From: an uncultured Bacteroidales bacterium
GTDB lineage: Bacteria; Bacteroidota; Bacteroidia; Bacteroidales; UBA932
NCBI GenBank assembly: GCA_946549475.1
Contig: CAMNQO010000070.1
Location: forward strand, 1 to 8,435
DNA: 8,435 bases
Reading direction: 5' to 3'
Of the stretch, positions 1 through 5,979 are shown piece after piece; position 1 is the stretch's first letter, and each line of letters starts with the position of its first letter. The position numbers and the translations under genes are program-made. The notes beneath the pieces were generated by a model. The model made no database searches. It was not told the origin of the DNA and saw only the letters and a program-made list of their open reading frames with translations.

Positions 1-986
1 CTGTTGGAGTCGAAGCCGTCCATCTCCGTCAGCAATTGATTCAGGGTGTTTTCCCGCTCGTCGTTGGAACTGAAACCGGCATTCTTGCCACGGGCGCGGC
101 CAACGGCGTCGATTTCATCGATGAACACGATGCAGGGGGCCTTTTCCTTTGCCTGGCGGAACAAGTCGCGCACACGGGAGGCCCCCACGCCGACGAACAT
201 TTCCACGAAATCAGAACCGGAGATGGAGAAGAATGGCACATTCGCCTCCCCCGCCACAGCCTTGGCCAACAAGGTCTTGCCGGTCCCCGGAGGGCCTACG
301 AGCAGGGCTCCCTTGGGGATTTTTCCGCCGAGCGCGGTGTATTTCCTGGGATTCTTGAGGAAATCCACGATTTCCACCACTTCCTCTTTGGCGCCGTAGA
401 GTCCGGCCACATCCTTGAAGGTCACGTTTACTTTGGTCTTGTCGGCAAGTTTGCCGGTGGATTTGCCGACCGAGAAGACACCGCCGCCCTGCCCCCGGGG
501 GCCCGCCATTCCGCGGAACATGAAGATCCACATGACAATCAGGAGGATCGGGAAAAGCAGCCACTCCATCGCCCTTTCCCAGAATTTGTCGTCATTCTCG
601 ATGACCACCTTGAAGCGGCTCTCCTCGGGCAGGTCCTCGTTCAGGCGGCCGAACATCTCCTCCGCATTGAACGAAGAGGACACCATGAAGGTGAAATGGG
701 GCGACTTGGCGGGTACGCGGCCGCCGAAACGGGCGGCATAGGCTTCCAGTTTCTCCGGGCGGATTGTGATACGGCCGGAAAAATCGTTGCGCACATAGAC
801 AATCTCCTTGATGTCCCCGGCTGCGGCGATCGCCTTGACTTCATCCCACTCGATTTTCTGCGGATTGGCCCCGCCTTCCGGCTTGAACAGCATCCACAGA
901 ATGACGATGGACAGGAACATGTAGAGCCAGGAAAAATTGAAGGTAACGACTTTTTTCTTTTTATTCTGATTCTTTTTTGGCGCCAT
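1..986 (-). CDS. ftsH: ATP-dependent zinc metalloprotease FtsH, N-terminal part (cut by window edge)
   Basis: Membrane-anchored AAA+ protease that unfolds and degrades misfolded or regulated membrane and cytosolic proteins. Translating the minus strand from the ATG at 986 gives 328 residues with no stop before the edge. A lysine-rich cytoplasmic N-terminus (residues 1-14) is followed by a membrane segment (about 16-34), a periplasmic domain (about 35-138) and a second membrane segment (about 141-157). The AAA+ domain then shows KDVAGLYGAKEEV at 191-203, Walker A GPPGTGKT at 231-238, the pore loop FVGVG at 264-268, and Walker B IVFIDEID at 286-293. The second region of homology, the HExxH zinc site and the protease domain lie beyond the left edge, so about half the usual 600-700 residues are visible. 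It is divergent from birA, with 52 bp between the start codons. The family call is secure. Confidence 0.97.
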   Translation of the reverse strand, partial: MAPKKNQNKKKKVVTFNFSWLYMFLSIVILWMLFKPEGGANPQKIEWDEVKAIAAAGDIKEIVYVRNDFSGRITIRPEKLEAYAARFGGRVPAKSPHFTFMVSSSFNAEEMFGRLNEDLPEESRFKVVIENDDKFWERAMEWLLFPILLIVMWIFMFRGMAGPRGQGGGVFSVGKSTGKLADKTKVNVTFKDVAGLYGAKEEVVEIVDFLKNPRKYTALGGKIPKGALLVGPPGTGKTLLAKAVAGEANVPFFSISGSDFVEMFVGVGASRVRDLFRQAKEKAPCIVFIDEIDAVGRARGKNAGFSSNDERENTLNQLLTEMDGFDSN

Positions 987-1008
987 TGTATCTTTCTTTG
1001 TAAATTTG
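976..1008 (+). promoter_or_regulatory. Candidate birA promoter (TTTG / TAnnTTTG)
   Basis: TTTG at 976-979 and TAAATTTG at 1001-1008, with a 21-nt spacer, match the Bacteroidota housekeeping promoter pattern. The predicted start is near 1014, giving a leader of about 25 nt before the birA ATG. The -33 box lies within the first codons of divergent ftsH. The match is by eye and no transcript start is known. Confidence 0.55.
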
Positions 1009-1016
1009 CAATCTGA

Positions 1017-1024
1017 CAAAGATA
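1017..1024 (-). promoter_or_regulatory. Candidate ftsH promoter, -7 element
   Basis: The minus strand reads TATCTTTG here, an exact match to the Bacteroidota -7 pattern TAnnTTTG. It lies about 30 nt upstream of the ftsH ATG, which puts the likely transcript start near 1010-1012 and a leader of about 25 nt. No good TTTG -33 box is seen at the expected distance, which would fall inside birA near 1045. The element forms one half of a dyad with the birA -7 element. Confidence 0.5.
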
Positions 1025-1038
1025 CAAAAATTTATCCA

Positions 1039-1782
1039 ATGCACACCTTTTGGTACGATTTATTGACTTCCACCAACGATATGGCCCTGGAACGGGCCGG
1101 AGAACTTGACAATTTGTCAATCATCGCCGCATTTTGTCAGAGTGCCGGACGGGGACAGGCGGGCAACAAATGGTCTTCGCGGGAGGGTGAAAATCTGCTG
1201 TTCTCGATTTTACTCAAAGACTTCCGTTGTTTCGGGCTCGATCCTCTCCCCGCCGGCGACCAGTTCCTGTTGAGCCGCGCCGCCGCGCTCGCGGTCGTGA
1301 CTTTCCTGGAAAAATGGGACTTACAAGCCGCCATCAAGTGGCCCAACGACATCTATGTCGGGGACAGGAAGATCGCCGGCATCCTGATAGAGAACGCCTT
1401 GCGCGGACAAACGCTCGTGCGCAGCATCGTGGGCGTCGGCCTCAATCTCGGACAGCGGGAGTTTCCACCGGAACTCCCCAATCCGACTTCGGTCTCCCTG
1501 CAGTGCGGCGCAGATTTTTCAAAAGATGATTTGGTGCGTGAGCTGGAGCGCTTCGCCGCCATTTTCGAGGCAAAGTTGCAAGAGGAAGCCGCGGACATCG
1601 GAGCGGAGTACGAGCGCAGGCTGTACCGCCGGATGGAATGGCATCCCTATCGGGACATGCGAAGCGGAAAAATCTTCGAGGCGCGGCTGCTGGGAACGGA
1701 CAGGGGCGGACTCGCCCGCTTGGAAGACCGGTCGGGGGCGATACGGAAATATGCCTTCAAGGAACTTGCGTTTGTCATTTAA
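1039..1782 (+). CDS. birA: Biotin--[acetyl-CoA-carboxylase] ligase, group I (no DNA-binding domain)
   Basis: Activates biotin with ATP to biotinyl-AMP and transfers it to the target lysine of biotin-dependent carboxylases, in the cytoplasm. The 247-residue product starts directly with the catalytic domain: STND at 11-14, the biotinyl-AMP loop GRGQAGNKW at 37-45, KWPNDIY at 100-106, K111 in KIAGILIEN as the likely equivalent of the E. coli catalytic lysine, and GVGLNL at 132-137. A small C-terminal domain follows (about 200-247). There is no N-terminal helix-turn-helix, so it should not act as a repressor as E. coli BirA does. The frame is open back to a TTG at 1006, but the ATG at 1039 is preferred because family members begin just before the STND motif and the upstream codons overlap the promoter. 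psd follows 35 bp downstream. Confidence 0.95.
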   Translation: MHTFWYDLLTSTNDMALERAGELDNLSIIAAFCQSAGRGQAGNKWSSREGENLLFSILLKDFRCFGLDPLPAGDQFLLSRAAALAVVTFLEKWDLQAAIKWPNDIYVGDRKIAGILIENALRGQTLVRSIVGVGLNLGQREFPPELPNPTSVSLQCGADFSKDDLVRELERFAAIFEAKLQEEAADIGAEYERRLYRRMEWHPYRDMRSGKIFEARLLGTDRGGLARLEDRSGAIRKYAFKELAFVI

Positions 1783-1794
1783 TTCGTATATTTG
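1765..1794 (+). promoter_or_regulatory. Candidate psd promoter
   Basis: CTTG at 1765-1768 and TATATTTG at 1787-1794 (an exact TAnnTTTG) are separated by 18 nt and overlap the end of birA. The predicted transcript start is near 1800, about 18 nt before the psd ATG. The -7 box is followed by CA, as at birA and lptD. It suggests psd can be transcribed independently of birA, although read-through from birA is also likely. Confidence 0.5.
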
Positions 1795-1817
1795 CAAGGA
1801 TATTAAAACAGATCATT

Positions 1818-2477
1818 ATGAGAATCCACAGAGACGGTTGGGGTACGATTGCCGGTATATGGGCGCTGTGCATCGCCATTATGGTATTGTGTACCATTTT
1901 CATTGACATCAAATGGATAACGGTGCCCGTCTGTGCCATCCTGGCCTTCGCCATGTGCTTCATCCTTTACTTCTTCCGCGTACCGGTGCGCAGGGGGAAC
2001 ATAGACAGCGACAAAGCCGTCACCTCGGTGGCCGACGGAGAAGTGGTCATCGTAGAGAAGGTGTTTGAAGAGGAATATCTCAAGCGGGAATGTATGCAGA
2101 TTTCCGTCTATATGAATTTTTTCAACATGCATATCAATTTCTGGCCGGTCAGCGGAGAATGTACCTATTATAAATATCACCCGGGCAAATATTTCCTTGC
2201 GTTCATGCCCAAGGCCTCGGAACTCAACGAACACACTTCCGTCGCCGTCAGGACACCGGACGGTCAGGAGGTTTTCTTCAAACAGATTGCCGGCACCTTT
2301 GCCCGCCGGATCGTATGCAAGGCGGAGGTCGGCAAGAACGGCGTGCGCGGCAAACAGTGCGGACTGATCAAGTTCGGCTCGCGCATCGACATGTACCTTC
2401 CGCTGGATGCGGACATCAAAGTGGAAGTAGGCGACGATGTGGTCGCCTGTCTGTCTGTACTCGCCGAATTGAAATAA
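1818..2477 (+). CDS. psd: Phosphatidylserine decarboxylase proenzyme (short form)
   Basis: Pyruvoyl-dependent enzyme that converts phosphatidylserine to phosphatidylethanolamine at the inner membrane. The product has 219 residues, the size of the short family rather than the about 320-residue E. coli form. The N-terminus carries two hydrophobic segments (about 9-30 and 33-53). Conserved features include VADGEV at 71-76 (likely catalytic Asp73), NFFNMHINFWP at 100-110 (likely His105), and FGSR at 186-189. In that last motif, self-cleavage between Gly187 and Ser188 would form the beta and alpha chains and turn Ser188 into the pyruvoyl group. The ATG at 1818 is chosen because the longer upstream reading overlaps birA and the promoter. 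The phosphatidylserine synthase partner is not in this window. The gene ends 6 bp from the end of convergent rpe. Confidence 0.95.
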   Translation: MRIHRDGWGTIAGIWALCIAIMVLCTIFIDIKWITVPVCAILAFAMCFILYFFRVPVRRGNIDSDKAVTSVADGEVVIVEKVFEEEYLKRECMQISVYMNFFNMHINFWPVSGECTYYKYHPGKYFLAFMPKASELNEHTSVAVRTPDGQEVFFKQIAGTFARRIVCKAEVGKNGVRGKQCGLIKFGSRIDMYLPLDADIKVEVGDDVVACLSVLAELK

Positions 2478-2483
2478 GAGGGA

Positions 2484-3131
2484 TTAGCCCCGCATCGCAG
2501 CGATGGCGGCCGCCGGGTCGCCTGCGCGGAACACGGAGGAACCGGCCACCAGGATATCCACGCCGGCGGCAATCAGGGCGGGTGCATTCTGGGCATTGAC
2601 GCCTCCGTCCACCTCAATCCGGGTCGCCAGGCCACGGGCCGTTATTTCCGCTTTCGTCTTTTCTACGCGCGTATAGGTCTCCTCGATGAAAGACTGGCCG
2701 CCGAATCCCGCATAGACGGACATGATGAGGACAAAATCGCAAAGATCCAGATACGGAAACAGTTTCTCGACCGGGATGTTGGGATTGATGGCCAGGCCAG
2801 GCTTGACCCCCTGGGCCATAATCATGCCGAGGATGGGCTCGGGATCATCCCGGGTGGCGTCCAGGTGGAAACTCAGCATCGATGCGCCGGCCTTGCAGAA
2901 ACGCTCGATGTAGGTCTGCGGATGCCGGATCATCAGATGGACATCCAGCGGCCTGGCCGCAATGGAGGCGACGGCTTCGAGGATGGGAAAACCGAAAGAG
3001 ATGTTCGGCACGAAGCGTCCGTCCATCACGTCAAAATGGAAGAGGTCGGCGTGTTCGTTGACCATCCTGACATCTTTTTCCAGATGCAGGAAATCCGCCG
3101 CAAGCAGGGAAGGTGCGATAAGGACGGCCAT
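2484..3131 (-). CDS. rpe: Ribulose-phosphate 3-epimerase
   Basis: Interconverts D-ribulose 5-phosphate and D-xylulose 5-phosphate in the pentose phosphate pathway (cytoplasm). The 215-residue product is a full-length TIM barrel. Expected site residues are present: Ser8 in APSLLAADF, His32 and Asp34 in FHFDVMDGRFVPN, His65 in DVHLMI, and Asp175 in IEVDGGV, giving the His/Asp metal site and the two acid/base aspartates. The phosphate-binding VAGSSVF lies at 195-201. The flexible loop usually written MSVNPGFGGQ reads MSVYAGFGGQ here (137-146), a departure at two positions. The ATG lies 2 bp after the dnaA stop, so rpe is probably the second gene of a dnaA-rpe transcript with coupled translation. 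I see no separate promoter. Confidence 0.96.
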   Translation of the reverse strand: MAVLIAPSLLAADFLHLEKDVRMVNEHADLFHFDVMDGRFVPNISFGFPILEAVASIAARPLDVHLMIRHPQTYIERFCKAGASMLSFHLDATRDDPEPILGMIMAQGVKPGLAINPNIPVEKLFPYLDLCDFVLIMSVYAGFGGQSFIEETYTRVEKTKAEITARGLATRIEVDGGVNAQNAPALIAAGVDILVAGSSVFRAGDPAAAIAAMRG

Positions 3132-3133
3132 GA

Positions 3134-4555
3134 TTACCGGGCTGCGGGATGCAGGATCTTTTCGATATCCGCCACATACTGACGGAACACTTTGTCGGTA
3201 TCCATCAAGTCCTGTACGGTCGAGCAGGCGTGGAGGACGGTCGCATGGTCTTTGCCGCCTATCTCCGCACCGATGGCGGACAGGGAAATGTTCGTAATGT
3301 AGTTGCGGGACAGGTACATCGCAATCTGGCGGGCCTGGACGATCTGACGCTTGCGCGACTTGCTCAGCAGCATGTCCCGGGTCAGGTCGAAATAGTCGCA
3401 GACGGTCTTGAGCACTTTGTCCAGCGTGACATCGCTCTTGGGCTCACCCACGATATTCCCCACCACCTTGCGGGCCAGGTCGAGGGTAATCTCCTTGCGG
3501 GCCAGCGTGGCGTTGGCGACCAGGGAGATCAGCACGCCCTCCAGTTCGCGGAAATTGGTACGGATCGTGGAGGCCAGATAATCGATGACCTCTTCGCTGA
3601 GTTCGACGCCTTCGCGGAAAGAACGGGAACGGAGCATGGCCATGCGCGTGGTATAGTCGGGAACGGTCAGCTGCACATTGAGCCCCCATTTGAGACGGGA
3701 GAGCAGCCTCTCTTCGAAATTCTGCAACTCCACGGGCGGACGGTCCGAAGTAAAAATCAACTGTTTCCCCGCCTGATGGAGTTGGTTGAAAATATGGAAG
3801 AAGGCCTTCTGCGTACCCGGAGAGGCCAGTTCCTGGATATCGTCGATGATCAGGACATCGATGCGGGAATAGAAACTCAGGAAATCGGTCAGCCGGTTGC
3901 CCTGGCTGGCATCCATGAACTGCACTTTGAAGCGGCCGGCGGGCACATAGAGCAGGACGAGTTCGGGGTGCTGCTGCTTGAGGGCGATGCCGATGGCCTG
4001 CGCGATGTGGGTCTTTCCGAGTCCCGGACCGCCGAAGATGAAGAGCGGGTTGAAAGTCGCCTTGCCCGGGACGGCGGCGATGCTCCGGCCGGCCGTGACG
4101 GCCATGTGGTTGCACTCCCCCTCGACAAGGTTCTCAAAGCAATACTCTTTGTTCAGGTTGGGATTGATTTTGACGCGCTGGACGCCGGGTATCACAAAGG
4201 GATTGGGCGAGGCGCCGCCGGCGGAATAGGTCGGGACTGAAATCGTCTTGTTTTCCGGCGTGGTGTCGTGGGCGGAGGGCAGGTTCATCGTCTTGTCCTT
4301 GGCTACGGGAATACTGTATCGGAGATTGGCATCAGTCCCGATGACGCGGTGAAGCGTCTTCTGCAGGACTTTCAGATAATGTGTCTCAAGAAAATCCCGG
4401 AAAAACTCCGAGGGCACCCTCAGTGTAAGCGTACTGCCTTCCAGGCGAAGCGGAACCAGCGGTTTGAACCAGGCGGCGAATTGCTGCGGCTCGACGATGT
4501 GTCCGATGATGTTCAGACACTCGTCCCACTTCGCTATGTGATTATAGAGTTCCAA
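3134..4555 (-). CDS. dnaA: Chromosomal replication initiator protein DnaA (TTG start)
   Basis: AAA+ ATPase that binds DnaA boxes, melts the origin and helps load the replicative helicase. It has 473 residues. Domain I spans about 1-82, a poorly conserved linker about 83-130, and the AAA+ domain about 131-350. That domain holds Walker A GGPGLGKT at 175-182, Walker B IIDDIQ at 236-241, the box VII stretch SRLKWGL with likely arginine finger Arg287, and NFRELEG at 334-340 with the sensor II arginine. Domain IV (about 375-473) holds the DNA-binding signature GGKDHATVLHA at 433-443. The start is a TTG: an in-frame TAA lies two codons upstream, the first ATG is at residue 90, and domain I begins at the expected distance from the TTG. 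rpe follows 2 bp downstream. The 252 bp upstream are very A+T-rich. Confidence 0.97.
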   Translation of the reverse strand: MELYNHIAKWDECLNIIGHIVEPQQFAAWFKPLVPLRLEGSTLTLRVPSEFFRDFLETHYLKVLQKTLHRVIGTDANLRYSIPVAKDKTMNLPSAHDTTPENKTISVPTYSAGGASPNPFVIPGVQRVKINPNLNKEYCFENLVEGECNHMAVTAGRSIAAVPGKATFNPLFIFGGPGLGKTHIAQAIGIALKQQHPELVLLYVPAGRFKVQFMDASQGNRLTDFLSFYSRIDVLIIDDIQELASPGTQKAFFHIFNQLHQAGKQLIFTSDRPPVELQNFEERLLSRLKWGLNVQLTVPDYTTRMAMLRSRSFREGVELSEEVIDYLASTIRTNFRELEGVLISLVANATLARKEITLDLARKVVGNIVGEPKSDVTLDKVLKTVCDYFDLTRDMLLSKSRKRQIVQARQIAMYLSRNYITNISLSAIGAEIGGKDHATVLHACSTVQDLMDTDKVFRQYVADIEKILHPAAR

Positions 4556-4577
4556 GGCTTAAAAAGGTATCGCTTGT

Positions 4578-4590
4578 TTTGCATTGCAAA
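4578..4590. repeat. Perfect dyad TTTGCA-t-TGCAAA upstream of dnaA
   Basis: The arms at 4578-4583 and 4585-4590 are exact reverse complements around one base. The dyad overlaps the downstream part of the weak dnaA -7 element and its presumed transcript start. A one-base centre cannot form an RNA hairpin, so a protein-binding DNA site is more plausible than an RNA structure. Nearly the same dyad, with a 3-nt centre, occurs at lptD (5976-5990). Confidence 0.45.
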
Positions 4591-4623
4591 TGTGGTGAAA
4601 AATTATTTAATAAAAATTTCAAA
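4587..4623 (-). promoter_or_regulatory. Weak candidate dnaA promoter
   Basis: The minus strand reads CACATTTG at 4594-4587, seven of eight positions of TAnnTTTG, and is followed by CA as at birA, psd and lptD. The nearest TTTG upstream is at 4623-4620, a 25-nt spacer, longer than usual. The predicted start near 4580 would leave a leader of about 25 nt before the TTG codon. This is the best match I find upstream of dnaA. Confidence 0.3.
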
Positions 4624-4807
4624 TTGCTCTTGTATTTTCAAAAAAAAATGCTTGTTGCACAGAATTAAACATTTGATTCAATACAATATAAGTAATTAAA
4701 AATAAAGCATTTATACAATCCTACAAATGAAAATCCGCTGATTTTCTTACTTTTTACTTTTTAATTATTCAAAATTATAAAAATCCCGCCGCAGCCGCCT
4801 GCAAGGA

Positions 4808-5908
4808 TTATTTTTTGCAGATTGATACGCTGTCACCCACAATTTCGACGATAAAAGAATCGGGATAATTTTTTTTGACCTGGGGCCAATTTTTTTTGAC
4901 GGCCGACAGGTCGTCGCTCAATGATACGATATATTTATAGTAACGGCCGCTTTTGATTACCTGCACCGCTCCGGCTCCTTTCACCGACCTGTCCTTGTCG
5001 GCCGACGCGAACACCTGTATTCCGTAACGGACGGAAGCCGGTCCCGGCTCCGGGGTTGTGACGGACGGGACGGGAAGAGGCTCCGCAGCCTGTACGGTGC
5101 CCTCCGCCGATTCATAGCGGGCCTTGAATTGCCTGAATCCCTCGTAAATGGCCTGGGCAATCGCATCCTTCCCCTTTTCGGAACGCAGATAGGCCAGGTC
5201 GTCGGGGTTGCTGATAAAGCCGCACTCCAACAGCACGGAGGGCATCGCGGTGCGCCACAGGACATAGAAATTGTCCTGCGAGACACCCCTGCGGGAAAGC
5301 CGGGTCTGCGAAATGGAGGCATCCATCATCCCGGCAAAGAGCAGGCTTTGCTCATAGTAGGCGCTCTGGATGAGGTTGAACACGATGGCGGAGGCCGGGT
5401 CGGACGGGTCGAAACCGCTGTACTTGACGGAATAGTCTTCCTCAAACTGCACGACGGCGTTTTCCCGCTGGGAGACACTCATATTCAAGCCGAAGACATC
5501 GTTTTTCTTGTTTTTCGACTCTCCGAGGATGTGGGCGGAAAATCCGTTCGGCGCCGTTTTCGTGCTGGCGTTGATATGGATGGAAATGAAGAGGTTGGCC
5601 TTGTTGCGGTTGGCGATTTCCGCCCGCTCGAGCAAGGGGATGAAAACATCCTTGTCCCGGGTCAGGACGACTTTGACTTCGGGGCAGCCCTCCTGGATCT
5701 TGTCACGCACTTTCCGGGCGATGGACAGCACCAAATCCTTTTCGCGCGTCTTTTTGTCCTTGCTCACCGCCCCGGCGTCCTTTCCCCCGTGACCGGGATC
5801 CAGCACGACGGTTTCCAGTTTCAGACTGACGGAATCTTCCGCCATGAGCGGACGGACAATCCCCGGAAGAAGAAAAAAGAGAAAGGCGGAAAGGATGTGT
5901 TTTTTCAT
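4808..5908 (-). CDS. Exported N-acetylmuramoyl-L-alanine amidase (Amidase_3) with C-terminal SPOR-like domain
   Basis: Zinc enzyme that cleaves the bond between N-acetylmuramic acid and the peptide stem of peptidoglycan, probably in the periplasm during cell separation. The 366-residue product starts with a signal peptide (MKKHILSAFLFFLLPG, likely cut after LMA at residue 23). The catalytic domain spans about 31-265: VVLDPGHGG with His40, Glu56 in TREKDL, SIHIN with His111, and PSVLLECGF with Glu228. These match the expected zinc ligands and catalytic glutamate of the AmiC/CwlM type. A proline-rich linker (about 274-292) leads to a C-terminal region (about 293-366, RYGIQVFAS onward) resembling a SPOR domain, which in other proteins binds denuded glycan at the septum. 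The ATG at 5908 is preferred because it gives a clean signal peptide. Another ATG at 5941 would add 11 residues and leave a very short leader. It is divergent from lptD. Confidence 0.92.
   Translation of the reverse strand: MKKHILSAFLFFLLPGIVRPLMAEDSVSLKLETVVLDPGHGGKDAGAVSKDKKTREKDLVLSIARKVRDKIQEGCPEVKVVLTRDKDVFIPLLERAEIANRNKANLFISIHINASTKTAPNGFSAHILGESKNKKNDVFGLNMSVSQRENAVVQFEEDYSVKYSGFDPSDPASAIVFNLIQSAYYEQSLLFAGMMDASISQTRLSRRGVSQDNFYVLWRTAMPSVLLECGFISNPDDLAYLRSEKGKDAIAQAIYEGFRQFKARYESAEGTVQAAEPLPVPSVTTPEPGPASVRYGIQVFASADKDRSVKGAGAVQVIKSGRYYKYIVSLSDDLSAVKKNWPQVKKNYPDSFIVEIVGDSVSICKK
4859..4900 (-). repeat. Imperfect 21-bp tandem duplication with two A8 tracts inside the amidase gene
   Basis: On the coding strand two adjacent 7-codon units (4900-4880 and 4879-4859) agree at 17 of 21 positions. 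They encode VKKNWPQ and VKKNYPD at residues 337-350. Each contains eight consecutive A (plus-strand T at 4890-4897 and 4869-4876). The duplication is in frame and lies in the SPOR-like domain. Confidence 0.85.
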
Positions 5909-5948
5909 TTCAAAATGCAACAGGAATGCGGCCGGAGGCATCCTAATT

Positions 5949-5979
5949 TTTGTATTTGACAAATTTAGCATTAAATTTG
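5949..5979 (+). promoter_or_regulatory. lptD promoter (TTTG-N19-TAnnTTTG)
   Basis: TTTG (5949-5952) and TAAATTTG (5972-5979) are separated by exactly 19 nt. The predicted start is near 5985 and the leader to the proposed GTG start is about 58 nt. The promoter is the mirror image of the amidase promoter around 5969.5. Confidence 0.65.

Larger units (their letters stand above)
4556..4807. other. A+T-rich intergenic region upstream of dnaA; possible origin or unwinding region
   Basis: This 252-bp gap separates the starts of dnaA transcription from the 3' end of the amidase gene. By hand count, 4561-4780 is about 22% G+C, far below the neighbouring genes. It contains A and T runs (for example nine or more A around 4640-4648), TTTAATAAAAATTT-like stretches and a repeated TACTTTT (4748-4762). 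I find no DnaA box matching TTATNCACA on either strand. The closest are TGTTGCACA (4653-4661) and TGTGGTGAA (4591-4599), each with two mismatches. No gene or RNA is recognised. It should contain the dnaA promoter. An origin role is only suggested by composition and by position next to dnaA, and many Bacteroidota origins are not at dnaA. Confidence 0.35.

Noticed and set aside
36..1016. Long open frame (326 codons) on the plus strand opposite ftsH
   Set aside because: The minus strand encodes unmistakable FtsH motifs. The opposite frame is open through codon bias in G+C-rich coding DNA and shows no recognisable domain.
1006..1038. TTG start adding 11 residues to BirA
   Set aside because: It would start within the -7 box region, and group I ligases begin close to the STND motif, as the ATG at 1039 does.
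1638..1817. Upstream extension of psd overlapping birA
   Set aside because: The added residues match no Psd N-terminus, and a promoter-like element lies between them and the ATG at 1818.
3149..4240. 363-codon open frame on the plus strand opposite dnaA
   Set aside because: DnaA motifs are clear on the minus strand. The shadow product is composition-biased with no motif or promoter.
4591..4661. DnaA boxes upstream of dnaA
   Set aside because: The two closest sites, TGTGGTGAA and TGTTGCACA, each have two mismatches to TTATNCACA, which is expected by chance in such a region.
4771..4802. Possible terminator after the amidase (minus strand GCAG-gcgg-CTGC, then G-rich bases and a T-rich run)
   Set aside because: The stem is only 4 bp and is six bases away from the T-rich run, too weak to call.
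5129..5959. 276-codon plus-strand open frame opposite the amidase
   Set aside because: The amidase zinc-site motifs are all on the minus strand. This frame has no recognised feature and would run through the divergent promoters.
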